DNA of 9,136 nt, from assembly GCA_947461015.1 (NCBI GenBank), contig CANHIR010000073.1, positions 1-9,136 on the forward strand, read 5' to 3'. The stretch is from Bacteroidota bacterium (GTDB taxonomy: Bacteria > Bacteroidota > Bacteroidia > Chitinophagales > Chitinophagaceae). The translations under genes were made by a program, and so were the position numbers. Below are positions 1-8,087 of the stretch, one piece after another. How positions within the stretch are numbered: position 1 is the first letter of the stretch; every line of letters starts with the position of its first letter. The notes under the pieces are model-generated. The model worked only from the letters and a program-made list of their open reading frames with translations. It ran no database searches and had not been told where the DNA came from.

Positions 1-29
1 AGCAATTTTAACACTAAAATTTATACAAA

Positions 30-236
30 ATGGACACTTCAAAAATGATCAAAGCTTATTGCTTAAAAACAAAAGAAAAAAATGTACCAATGCATGACGC
101 TGTTGTAACTAAAACTGCTAAAGGCGGTTACATGGCAGGCGGTCACGATGGTAAAGGAAATAAAATGGCTGCTATCATGAGCGAAACAAATGCCTTAAAA
201 GCAATCGCTGATGGAGTAGCTAAAAAAGGATTCTAG
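30..236 (+). CDS. Small conserved-looking basic protein, possible cysteine-depleted DUF5679 relative
   Basis: This gene encodes 68 residues from ATG to TAG and has no assigned function. The product is lysine-rich and glycine-rich, with no signal peptide or membrane segment, so it is probably cytosolic. The N-terminal half (about residues 7-48) has the order AYCLKTKEK, a short hydrophilic strand, GGYMAGG, then GNKMAAIMSE. From memory this resembles DUF5679, a short zinc-ribbon-like family with YCVKCK near the start and CPVCGTKM near the end. Here the first pair is reduced to CxxT and the second pair is replaced by HDGKGN, so a classical four-cysteine zinc site is absent. Residues 48-68 (SETNALKAIADGVAKKGF) look like a short amphipathic helix. 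The ATG at 30 follows an A/T-rich leader without a Shine-Dalgarno sequence, as is usual in Bacteroidota. Coding is supported by the clean frame, the appropriate composition and the terminator just downstream. The DUF5679 link is inference and the function is unknown. Confidence 0.75.
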   Translation: MDTSKMIKAYCLKTKEKNVPMHDAVVTKTAKGGYMAGGHDGKGNKMAAIMSETNALKAIADGVAKKGF

Positions 237-245
237 TTTTTATCT

Positions 246-269
246 AGTACTTAATGAAATTTAAGTGCT
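246..269 (+). other. Hairpin in the 3' untranslated region of the small gene
   Basis: The arms AGTACTTAA (246-254) and TTAAGTGCT (261-269) can form nine pairs including one G-U, closing a six-base loop TGAAAT. It starts 10 bases after the stop codon and about 20 bases before the stronger terminator hairpin. No T-run follows it, so it is not itself a good terminator. It might protect the 3' end of the short transcript or be fortuitous in AT-rich DNA. Confidence 0.35.
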
Positions 270-289
270 GCATAAAGAGCAACAACTAT

Positions 290-323
290 AAAAAAAGCCG
301 CTGATGATTCAGTGGCTTTTTTT
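290..323. terminator. Bidirectional intrinsic terminator between the small gene and mfd
   Basis: The stem GCCGCTGA (297-304) pairs with TCAGTGGC (309-316), with one G-U pair and a TGAT loop. It is flanked by seven A on the left (290-296) and seven T on the right (317-323), so a U-tract follows the hairpin in transcripts from either strand. It serves the plus-strand small gene and the minus-strand mfd. The mfd stop codon (322-324) overlaps the right flank. Confidence 0.9.
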
Positions 324-3300
324 ATTTCATTACCCCATTGTACATTTTTTGTAAAGTCTTAAGGCAGGTATCCATTCCACTAATGTCCTTTACTATTAAT
401 ATAAATGTTTTACCCACTTGTTTAAAATGTGCATTGTTCATGGAGGTAGTTGTAAAAGCCAATAAATTTTTAAAAGTATCGCTCTCGTAATAAGGTGAGT
501 CGGGCCTATTAATAAAGAAGCAGCGCATGGTTTCGTCTTTTAGGGTCATCTTCTCAAATCCTAATGCAATTGCAAGCCTTCTGCATTGTATCGTTATAAA
601 CAAATCGTTTACAGGAGGGGGAATTGGACCAAAGCGATCCGTTAATTCCAGTTTCATTTGCTCCAGTTCATTATCATCCTCAGATTGATCTAATCGGGTA
701 TATAAAGAAAGTCTTTCCCCAATGTTTTCTACATAACTATCGGGAATCATAATTTCCAAATCCGTATCAATGGTACAGTCTGAAACAAAATCATCCTGTT
801 TGCTAATTTCTTCTTTAAATAATTCTTGGAAGTCGGAGCGTTTTAATTCTCTTACGGCTTCTGCCAATATTTTTTGATACATTTCAAAACCAATTTCTGC
901 CATAAATCCACTTTGCTCTCCTCCTAATAAATTACCTGCTCCTCTAATATCTAAATCACGCATGGCAATTTGAAAACCACTACCCAATTCACTAAACTGC
1001 TCCAATGTTTGCAAACGCTTCCGAGAATCGTCGGGCAAAGTACTAATGGGAGGAGCTAATAAATAACAGAAAGCTTTTTTATTACTACGCCCTACCCTTC
1101 CTCTTAATTGGTGTAAGTCACTCAATCCAAAATGATGGGCATTGTTTACGATAATGGTGTTTACATTGGGAATATCTACTCCACTCTCCACAATATTGGT
1201 ACATACCAATACATCATATCTGCGTTCAATAAAATCAAATATCTTTTCTTCTAACTGATGCCCTTCCAATTGACCATGTGCAAATCCTATACTTAAATCG
1301 GGACATAATTTTTGAATCATGGCGCACATTTCAGCTAAACCTTGTACTCTATTATGTATAAAAAATACTTGCCCTCCTCTCTCGGTTTCATAGTAAATAC
1401 TTTCTCTAATCACATCTTCGTGAAAAACTTGTACTTCGGTATGAATAGGTTGTCTGTTTGCTGGAGGCGTATTAATAATACTTAAATCACGCGCACCCAT
1501 TAAACTAAAATGCAGGGTTCTTGGGATAGGCGTGGCAGTAAGCGTTAAGCAATCAACAGTGGTCCTTAATGTTTTTAATTTCTCTTTATGTCCTACGCCA
1601 AATTTTTGTTCCTCATCAATCACCATCAGCCCTAAATCTTTGAATGCAACTTCCTTCCCTAATATGCCATGAGTGCCTACCAAAATATCAATTTTTCCTT
1701 CTTTTACTTTTTCGATAGTGGCTTTTTTCTCTGCTGCCGATTTAAAACGATTCAAGTAATCCACTGTAACTGGAAAATCTTTTAATCGTTCCTTAAAAGT
1801 TTTGTAGTGTTGAAATGCCAAAATGGTTGTGGGTACTAATATGGCAACCTGCTTGCCATCAATAGCTGCTTTAAAAGCTGCACGAATGGCTACTTCAGTT
1901 TTACCAAAACCAACATCGCCACATACTAGTCTATCCATGGGAGATGGCTGTTCCATGTCTTTTTTTACATCCGCAATGGCCTTGGCCTGATCAATGGTAT
2001 CTTCATACATAAAGGAAGCCTCCAATTCATGTATCATGTAATTATCGGGCGTAAAAGCAAACCCAGCCTGCGCTTTACGATGCGCATATAATTTTATTAA
2101 ATCAAATGCAATAGATTTAACTTTTGCTTTTGTCTTATCCTTTAATTTCACCCAAGCATCAGAACCTAATTTATTTACCTTAGGAGGTGCACCTTCCTTG
2201 CCCGTATATTTTGAAATTTTATGCAACGAATTAATGTTCACATATAAAATATCACTGTCTTTGTAAATAATACGCACTGCTTCCTGCATATGTCCATTCA
2301 CATCAATTTTTTGAAGCCCACTATATACACCCACCCCATGATCTACATGCGTTACATAATCCCCCGGCTGTAAATCGCGCAAGGTTCTTAATGTAATGGC
2401 CTTGCTCTTGCTGTAGGCTTGTTTTACTTTATACTTATGATAGCGTTGAAAAATTTGATGATCTGTATAGCAAACCATTTTATGGTCATGATCAATAAAC
2501 CCTTCGTGAATGCTTTTTACAATAGGTGTAAATTGAATCTCTGTTTTTAAATCGGTGAAAATAGCATGCAATCTTTCTAATTGCTTTGCTTGTTCAGCAA
2601 ATAAAAATAAAGCATAGCCCTGCTTTTCCAAATCCTGCAAATTGGCTATCAAATATTGAAACTGTCTATTAAAAACCGGCTGTGCCTGTGTATTAAAAGT
2701 AATTTTATCGGAACTCAAGTGCGCATGAAAGCCCCATTCAATTAGGGTATGCTCAGTTAAATTTGTTTCCGTAGACAGTACCGTTTCAAAATCATCAATA
2801 TGACTTTCTTTTTTATGCGGATCGTTTTCATCCGCTTTATTCATGGCTGCATGATGGGTAATAAATGTTTCTAAGGCCTCCTGTTGGTCCATGCCTTTTT
2901 GTTTGGTCACGTCCCAATCCTTCAACCAAACAATGGTGTCTTTTGAAAGGAAATCCAACAAGGGGATTTTTTGGGTGTCCTCAAATTGTGTTGTTACATT
3001 GGGAATAATATTTACTTGCAACAATTTTCTTTCACTTAACTGTGAAGCAGGATCAAACAACCTAATACTATCCACTTCCTCTCCAAACAATTCTATACGA
3101 TATGGCTTTTCATTGCCAAAAGAATAAATATCCAAAATACCACCTCTTAATGCAAACTGTCCTGGTTCATACACAAAGTCGGTTCGCTCAAAACCGTAAT
3201 CCACCATTTGTTGCATAAGGCCATTCAAATTCAAGTGATCATTGGTTTTTAGCTGAATAATATTTTGCTGTAAAGTCTTTGCCAAGACTACTTTTTCAAA

Positions 3301-3708
3301 TAAAGCTTCCGGATAAGTAACAATAATTTTTTTATTGCCTCCCATTGAAATTTTGGTCAAGGCCTCGGTCCTTAACATTACATGTGAAGGGTTTAAAGCA
3401 CTAAAATTATGGGGCGATTTAAAGGAGGAAGGGAAATAAAATAAATCCAGCGCTTCCGTTACACTTTCAATGGAGTTGAAAAAATAAGCCGATTCTTCGG
3501 CGTCATTTAATACGATTAAATGATTTAAGTGATTGGTTTTTGTGTTGCTAAAAATAGATTGCAAAACAAAAGCAGCAGAGGAACCATGTAGGTTTTGAAG
3601 GAAAACTTGAAGTGGCTTTTTTTCGCCTGAAGACATAGCTATCCTGTCCACCAAATTATTTAGGAGGGGGGATTGTTGTAGACGCTCAAACAAAGATTGC
3701 TCATTCAT
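322..3708 (-). CDS. mfd: Transcription-repair coupling factor Mfd
   Basis: Mfd is the ATP-driven DNA translocase that pushes or removes RNA polymerase stalled at lesions and recruits UvrA for nucleotide excision repair. The product is 1128 residues, close to the usual length of about 1150. Domains in order: an N-terminal UvrB-like region (to about 240) with FALRGGILDIYSFG at 185-198 and RIELFGEEVDSIR at 204-216; a linker; the CarD-like RNA-polymerase-interaction domain with LQPGDYVTHVDHGVGVYSG at 446-464; then the RecG-like translocase. Visible helicase motifs are Walker A GDVGFGKTE (597-605), Walker B DEEQ (698-701), TATPIPR (724-730) and motif VI QLRGRVGRS (867-875). The TRG segment RDLDIRGAGNLLGGEQSG lies at 917-934, and the C-terminal D7 (TRCF) domain at about 985-1095. 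The start is supported by a Shine-Dalgarno-like GGAGAAGG directly upstream. It lies 36 bases after the lipoprotein gene on the same strand, so the two may be cotranscribed. All key motifs are intact. Confidence 0.98.
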   Translation of the reverse strand: MNEQSLFERLQQSPLLNNLVDRIAMSSGEKKPLQVFLQNLHGSSAAFVLQSIFSNTKTNHLNHLIVLNDAEESAYFFNSIESVTEALDLFYFPSSFKSPHNFSALNPSHVMLRTEALTKISMGGNKKIIVTYPEALFEKVVLAKTLQQNIIQLKTNDHLNLNGLMQQMVDYGFERTDFVYEPGQFALRGGILDIYSFGNEKPYRIELFGEEVDSIRLFDPASQLSERKLLQVNIIPNVTTQFEDTQKIPLLDFLSKDTIVWLKDWDVTKQKGMDQQEALETFITHHAAMNKADENDPHKKESHIDDFETVLSTETNLTEHTLIEWGFHAHLSSDKITFNTQAQPVFNRQFQYLIANLQDLEKQGYALFLFAEQAKQLERLHAIFTDLKTEIQFTPIVKSIHEGFIDHDHKMVCYTDHQIFQRYHKYKVKQAYSKSKAITLRTLRDLQPGDYVTHVDHGVGVYSGLQKIDVNGHMQEAVRIIYKDSDILYVNINSLHKISKYTGKEGAPPKVNKLGSDAWVKLKDKTKAKVKSIAFDLIKLYAHRKAQAGFAFTPDNYMIHELEASFMYEDTIDQAKAIADVKKDMEQPSPMDRLVCGDVGFGKTEVAIRAAFKAAIDGKQVAILVPTTILAFQHYKTFKERLKDFPVTVDYLNRFKSAAEKKATIEKVKEGKIDILVGTHGILGKEVAFKDLGLMVIDEEQKFGVGHKEKLKTLRTTVDCLTLTATPIPRTLHFSLMGARDLSIINTPPANRQPIHTEVQVFHEDVIRESIYYETERGGQVFFIHNRVQGLAEMCAMIQKLCPDLSIGFAHGQLEGHQLEEKIFDFIERRYDVLVCTNIVESGVDIPNVNTIIVNNAHHFGLSDLHQLRGRVGRSNKKAFCYLLAPPISTLPDDSRKRLQTLEQFSELGSGFQIAMRDLDIRGAGNLLGGEQSGFMAEIGFEMYQKILAEAVRELKRSDFQELFKEEISKQDDFVSDCTIDTDLEIMIPDSYVENIGERLSLYTRLDQSEDDNELEQMKLELTDRFGPIPPPVNDLFITIQCRRLAIALGFEKMTLKDETMRCFFINRPDSPYYESDTFKNLLAFTTTSMNNAHFKQVGKTFILIVKDISGMDTCLKTLQKMYNGVMK

Positions 3709-3710
3709 AC

Positions 3711-3717
3711 CTTCTCC
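3711..3717 (-). promoter_or_regulatory. Shine-Dalgarno-like site of mfd
   Basis: Read on the minus strand, GGAGAAGG ends one base before the mfd ATG, with the GGAG core five bases from the start codon. The other complete genes in the window have A/T-rich leaders with no such purine block, as is typical of Bacteroidota. The site supports the chosen mfd start. Whether the ribosome uses it is inference. Confidence 0.5.
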
Positions 3718-3744
3718 GCAAAGATACCAATACTAAAGTTTACT

Positions 3745-4206
3745 TTATTGAATATTTGAGCTCCCGCGTACAATAACTTCCAATTGAGTGGGTGTCTCCT
3801 TCTTTATTTCAAATAAAGCAGTCCCTGTAGAGCCAGAGAAGTAGGGAATATAATAGGCATTTTCATACCTTACAAAAACACTGTAAATGCCAGGTTTTAA
3901 ATTTGTAGCAAACCGGCCTTTTTCGTCCGACTGAATGGAAGACACTAATGCACTATTAATTCGACTACAAAATGGACCTGTCAAACTATCCAATTGACTG
4001 ATACTGGTTGAATTGTAAATAAAAAGTTGAGTAGCCAATGGTGCACCGTTGGAATTCGCTCTATCCACCATTGGCATGGAATTGAAATTTTGTTCAAGTA
4101 CAATGCCTTGAAAATTAGCTTTTTCTTGCACAATTTTTGGGCTTCTGCAGGCTATAAAAGTAAAAATAGACAGCACAAAAAATAAAAAACATAGCTTTTT
4201 TTCCAT
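3745..4206 (-). CDS. Putative lipoprotein with carboxypeptidase-regulatory-like beta-sandwich domain
   Basis: The product has 153 residues. The N-terminus (MEKKLCFLFFVLSIFTFIAC) is a lipoprotein signal: two lysines, a hydrophobic core of about 14 residues, then a lipobox-like FIAC with the candidate lipidated cysteine at position 20. The mature part is probably a single beta-rich domain. The stretch SDEKGRFATNLKPGIYSVFV (93-112) matches the D-x-x-G-x-F...L-x-P-G-x-Y pattern of carboxypeptidase-regulatory-like and related Ig-like folds, which are common in Bacteroidota envelope proteins. The residues after the cysteine (RSPKIV) do not show the acidic surface-export signal known from Capnocytophaga and Bacteroides, so a periplasm-facing location is more likely than the cell surface. 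A second cysteine is at 80. It is 36 bases upstream of mfd on the same strand and divergent from the protease gene. The specific role is unknown. The ATG at 4206 is preferred because it places the signal peptide exactly at the N-terminus. Confidence 0.85.
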   Translation of the reverse strand: MEKKLCFLFFVLSIFTFIACRSPKIVQEKANFQGIVLEQNFNSMPMVDRANSNGAPLATQLFIYNSTSISQLDSLTGPFCSRINSALVSSIQSDEKGRFATNLKPGIYSVFVRYENAYYIPYFSGSTGTALFEIKKETPTQLEVIVRGSSNIQ

Positions 4207-4300
4207 AGTGTTAATTTATATAAAATTACGTAAAATAATACCGAGAAATCATTGTATTTTTAAAGGAACAAAAAGTAATTCTTAATCATAATTGATCTGC
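4207..4300. promoter_or_regulatory. Divergent AT-rich intergenic region with weak promoter candidates
   Basis: These 94 bases separate the divergent lipoprotein and protease genes and should hold both promoters. For the protease, a TTG at 4252-4254 is followed after 21 bases by TAATTCTT (4276-4283), a partial match to the Bacteroidota -33 TTG / -7 TAnnTTTG pattern. For the lipoprotein gene, TAATTTTA on the minus strand (4221-4228) matches five of six defined -7 positions, but it has no good -33 element and would leave a very short leader. A six-base inverted repeat TAATTT / AAATTA surrounds ATATA at 4212-4228. All of these are weak in such AT-rich sequence. Confidence 0.25.
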
Positions 4301-7300
4301 ATGCGTAAATCATTTTTTTTATTCATAGTAAGTGCGATTTTTTCTTCCTCTTTATATGCTCAAATTGGAACTCAAAAAGTTTTATTGACCAAAACTGCAA
4401 AATCACTTGAAGCTGAATCAAGATCGAATTTTAGTGAAGCAATTATTCAATCGAAAATAAAGGGCTGGCCCATTGAATATAAATCCAAGGACAATAAAAC
4501 AGCTACCTTAATTGGTGTAGATATATTTGGACAGCCCATATACATAACCACATATGCCGATCCTGTTCAAGCAATTACAGTAAACACGAATCAGCTTTGG
4601 CAAGGTGGCACTACTGGATTTAATTTAAGTGGATCAAGTGACAGTATTACCAATAGAATTGGTGTATGGGATGAATCCTCTCCAAGACTTACCCATAATG
4701 AATTTGCAGGTCGTTTAACACTAAGGGACAACGCTAGTAAAACAGTGGATCACCCAACACATGTTGCGGGTATCATTATGTCAAAAGGAGTAAATCAACT
4801 TGCAAAAGGAATGGCATTTGGGGTAAAAGGTGCTTATGCATATGATTGGAACAATGATGTTTCAGAAATGGCAAGTGCCGCAGCTAATGGATTATTAATA
4901 TCAAACCACTCCTACGGGACCGTGAGTGGATGGGATTACAACAAGGATTCGTCCAGATGGGAATTCAATGGAAAATGGAATGAAAAGGAAGATTTTAAAT
5001 TTGGATTGTATAATCAAACTGCGCAAACCTATGATTCTATCGCTTACAATGCCCCATACTATTTAATTGTAAAATCGGCAGGTAACAATCGAAGCCAAAA
5101 TGGCCCTACAGTGGGTCAGCCTTATTGGCGTAGAGACGAAAATGGAAAATTATACAATGCAGGCAACAGACCAGACAGCTTAAGTAGCAATAATAGTTTT
5201 GATATTTTACCAACAGATGCCAATGCAAAAAATATTTTGACCGTTGGTGCTATTGGACCAATTAGTGCTGGCTATTTAAAAGCATCTGATGCTGCCATCA
5301 CAAATTTTAGTTCTTGGGGCCCAACCGATGATGGACGTATTAAGCCAGATATCGTTACAGATGGCCTTTCGGTGTATTCCACTGTCAGTGCAAATGACTC
5401 AAGCTACGCCTATTTAAGCGGAACGTCCATGGCTGCACCAGGTGCTGCAGGGTCACTTTTATTATTGCAAGAATTAAGTCAAAAAGCGAGTCCCAATAAA
5501 TTTATAAAATCTGCAACACTGAAAGGATTGGCAATTCACACTGCAAATGAAGCAGGAACTACTTCGGGACCAGATTATAAATATGGTTGGGGCGTTTTAA
5601 ATACTGCGGAAGCCGCTCATGTTTTAAACAATGCATTAACAAGTAACAATAGCAATACGAGTGTTGATTTAGTGTATGAAAATATTTTATTGAATGGACA
5701 AGCTGCCAATTTTTCTGTAACCGCATCGGGAAGCAAGCCACTTAAAGCAACCATTGTTTGGACCGATATTAAAGGGAATGTTTCAAGCACCCTTAACGAC
5801 ACGGTTCGCCGTTTAGTTAACGACTTGGATTTAGTCATTAAAAAAGGAACTAGCTCCTTTTATCCTTGGACTTTAAATAGAGCTATTCCAGACAATGCAG
5901 CGGTTAGAGGTGTCAATAACGTTGACAATGTAGAAAAAGTTGAATTGGATTCTACCTTAGTTGGAAATACCTACTCCATTAATGTCAACCACAAAGGAAC
6001 ATTAGAAAGGGGGCAGCAATATTATTCACTTATTATAAGTGGTGCAGGTGGTTCGGCCTATTGCACTTCTACAGCATCCTCTAGTGCTGGCACAAAAATG
6101 GATAGTATTAGCATTAACAATATTCAATTTAACAACAACAGTAGTAATCAATATATTGATAACACCAATATGTTTATTCAAGGAGAACCTAGTAGCAACC
6201 TGCCATTGTTTATTAAATTAAATAGTGTAGACGTAAGCAACAATACCAGATTTGTTAAAGTGTTTATTGACTATAACAACAATGGAATTTTTGAAACCAA
6301 TGAAACTGCTTTAACTAGCAATGCGCTTATTAATGGTAATTACACAGCCACCATAGCGCTTCCAGGCACACTTGTCGTTGGTAAATTAATGAAAGTGAGA
6401 ATTGTGGCAATGGAAACATCAAGTAGTACAAATGTTAATGCTTGCGGTACATACACAATTGGAGAAACGCAAGACTATACTTTAAAAGTGGTGAGTGCTT
6501 CTAACGATATTCAAATAAGTGAAATTATTAGCCCGTCTGCAGGTATGTGTAAAAAGAATGCTCAATATGTAACCGTGAAAATATTGAACAATGGTAGCAC
6601 CAATCAACGCAATATCCCTTTAAACTTATTGGTAAAAAAGGGCAATACTACTATACTAAATGTAAATGAGGTGTTTACTGGACGTCTAAATGGATTGGAA
6701 AACATGAGTTACACATTCCAGAAACCATTTGCAATGGATGCAAATACAACCTATACCATTACAGCAACCGCAACCATTACAAACGATCAGCAACCCGATA
6801 ATAATTCAGGAACTTCTACTTTTGTGAGCGCTGCAGAAATTGCTGCATTAACCGGCAGTGCCGTTAATTGTAATAATTCACTCCGACTAAATGTAAACGC
6901 GCCTGTTAGTGGGACGAACTACTACTGGTATGACTCAAGTGCATTGTATAATCCAATTGCTATTGGAAGTAATACAAGTGCTACTACATCTAGTAGTAAA
7001 GTGTATTTAACCCAAGGATACCAGGGCACCATGCCACCTTTTACCAACACGAGTTTAACGGGGGGCGGAAGTTATAATAGCTTTAGTGGGAATTACATGA
7101 AAATAAATGCCACTTCTGCAATTACTTTAGAGACCACGAAATTATATTCTGGATATCCTGGTAAAGTAGATTTTATTTTAGGCACTTTAGGGACCGTTAA
7201 TACCGATGGAAGCTTTACCTACTATCCTATTCAAACTGTTTCATTAAATATTCCAGCAAGTAGTCCAAGTCCTGCCATTGGCGCTTCGCCATTTGTGGTT

Positions 7301-8077
7301 GGGGATACAGGAAGGATTTATGCTTTAAACTTAAAGATCCCTCAGGCTGGAGATTATATAATTATTTCAAAATGCGATAGCGCTACTTTATTTAGAAATA
7401 ATGCAGCTCCTGACCCTACTTATCCTGTAGGTCCTAGCCGATTAGTTAGTTTTACAGGCAATAGTGTAGCTACAGCTTCTGGAAATTTTCAAAATTATTT
7501 TTACTTCTTTTATAATACGCAAGTAAGTTCACCAGACTGCATGAGTAGTCCATCACTCATTAACATCACTACCAATAGCAAACCTACCATTTCACAAAGC
7601 GGCGATAGTCTTATATGTTCACTTGCAAGTTCATACCAATGGTATTTGAATGACTCTTTAATTACAGGTGCGACAAAACAATCATATAAACCCACAAGAA
7701 ATGCAATGTATAAAGTATCAACGAAAACCATTTCAGGAGATTGTGAAAATATATCAGATAATAAATTAATTTTAGTAACCGACGTTGCAGAAGCAAGTGC
7801 AAAAGAAATAAGTCTTAAAATAACTTCCACCGACTATGTAGAAAATTTAATTAGAGGGAATTCCTTTTATATTCAATTTAGCAATATACAAACACAGGGG
7901 ATCACCTTGGAAATAATGAATTCAACAGGTGGAAAAGTTTATCAAAAGGAAAACTTAATTAATCAAAGATCACCTCAACGTTTAACCATTGGTAGCTTAA
8001 ATTCAGGTATTTATTTTGTAAAAATTTATGCAAACAATAAGGTATATGTTCAAAGAGTTTTTATAACGAATAATTAA
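4301..8077 (+). CDS. Secreted S8 (subtilisin-like) serine protease with T9SS type A sorting domain
   Basis: This encodes a 1258-residue exported endopeptidase of family S8. The ATG at 4301 is chosen over an in-frame TTG at 4292 because MRKSFFLFIVSAIFSSSLYA forms a clean Sec signal peptide, with cleavage before Gln21. Catalytic residues are visible: Asp124 in GVWDES, His151 in DHPTHVAG, the oxyanion Asn262 in SAGNN and the nucleophile Ser376 in SGTSMAAP. A C-terminal beta-barrel of the Kp43/subtilase type follows at about 453-582 (KATIVWTD, RRLVNDLDLVI). A GEVED-like domain (about 584-730; FIDYNNNGIFE, GETQDYTLKV) and a CARDB-like domain (about 732-837) come next. Two Ig-like modules (about 852-905, YYWYDS; about 1095-1160, YQWYLND) flank an unassigned beta-rich segment. 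Residues from about 1170 to the end form the T9SS sorting domain (LEIMNSTGGKVYQ, GSLNSGIYFVKIYANNK), which is normally removed after outer-membrane passage. It is followed after 10 bases by the reductase gene. Substrate and physiological role are not apparent. The domain names in the middle are by pattern, less certain than the catalytic domain. Confidence 0.95.
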   Translation: MRKSFFLFIVSAIFSSSLYAQIGTQKVLLTKTAKSLEAESRSNFSEAIIQSKIKGWPIEYKSKDNKTATLIGVDIFGQPIYITTYADPVQAITVNTNQLWQGGTTGFNLSGSSDSITNRIGVWDESSPRLTHNEFAGRLTLRDNASKTVDHPTHVAGIIMSKGVNQLAKGMAFGVKGAYAYDWNNDVSEMASAAANGLLISNHSYGTVSGWDYNKDSSRWEFNGKWNEKEDFKFGLYNQTAQTYDSIAYNAPYYLIVKSAGNNRSQNGPTVGQPYWRRDENGKLYNAGNRPDSLSSNNSFDILPTDANAKNILTVGAIGPISAGYLKASDAAITNFSSWGPTDDGRIKPDIVTDGLSVYSTVSANDSSYAYLSGTSMAAPGAAGSLLLLQELSQKASPNKFIKSATLKGLAIHTANEAGTTSGPDYKYGWGVLNTAEAAHVLNNALTSNNSNTSVDLVYENILLNGQAANFSVTASGSKPLKATIVWTDIKGNVSSTLNDTVRRLVNDLDLVIKKGTSSFYPWTLNRAIPDNAAVRGVNNVDNVEKVELDSTLVGNTYSINVNHKGTLERGQQYYSLIISGAGGSAYCTSTASSSAGTKMDSISINNIQFNNNSSNQYIDNTNMFIQGEPSSNLPLFIKLNSVDVSNNTRFVKVFIDYNNNGIFETNETALTSNALINGNYTATIALPGTLVVGKLMKVRIVAMETSSSTNVNACGTYTIGETQDYTLKVVSASNDIQISEIISPSAGMCKKNAQYVTVKILNNGSTNQRNIPLNLLVKKGNTTILNVNEVFTGRLNGLENMSYTFQKPFAMDANTTYTITATATITNDQQPDNNSGTSTFVSAAEIAALTGSAVNCNNSLRLNVNAPVSGTNYYWYDSSALYNPIAIGSNTSATTSSSKVYLTQGYQGTMPPFTNTSLTGGGSYNSFSGNYMKINATSAITLETTKLYSGYPGKVDFILGTLGTVNTDGSFTYYPIQTVSLNIPASSPSPAIGASPFVVGDTGRIYALNLKIPQAGDYIIISKCDSATLFRNNAAPDPTYPVGPSRLVSFTGNSVATASGNFQNYFYFFYNTQVSSPDCMSSPSLINITTNSKPTISQSGDSLICSLASSYQWYLNDSLITGATKQSYKPTRNAMYKVSTKTISGDCENISDNKLILVTDVAEASAKEISLKITSTDYVENLIRGNSFYIQFSNIQTQGITLEIMNSTGGKVYQKENLINQRSPQRLTIGSLNSGIYFVKIYANNKVYVQRVFITNN

Positions 8078-8087
8078 AATTTTCAGC

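Noticed and set aside
2891..3127. Open frame on the plus strand inside mfd
   Set aside because: It lies antisense to the conserved mfd coding sequence, and its translation shows no recognisable features.
3719..3726. Exact TAnnTTTG (-7 box) match on the minus strand before mfd
   Set aside because: No TTG-like -33 element is at the right distance, and a start site there would leave only a few leader bases and cut into the Shine-Dalgarno-like site. Too little support to call a promoter.
4226..4233. Palindrome TTACGTAA in the divergent region as an operator
   Set aside because: It is only eight bases in very AT-rich DNA with no extension or second copy; chance is the simpler explanation.
4292..4300. 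Alternative TTG start of the protease nine bases upstream
   Set aside because: It would add three residues before a good signal peptide that begins at the ATG at 4301, and ATG is the stronger start.
5559..5838. Two overlapping minus-strand open frames inside the protease gene
   Set aside because: They are antisense shadows of the conserved protease frame, with no leader or motif support.
6039..6221. Plus-strand 60-codon open frame in another frame of the protease
   Set aside because: It overlaps the GEVED-like domain coding sequence in a different frame and has no independent support.
7510..7830. Minus-strand 106-codon open frame inside the protease gene, looking partly hydrophobic
   Set aside because: It is antisense to the second Ig-like module. 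The hydrophobic look comes from complementing Ser/Thr/Asn-rich codons, and no domain or start context is seen.
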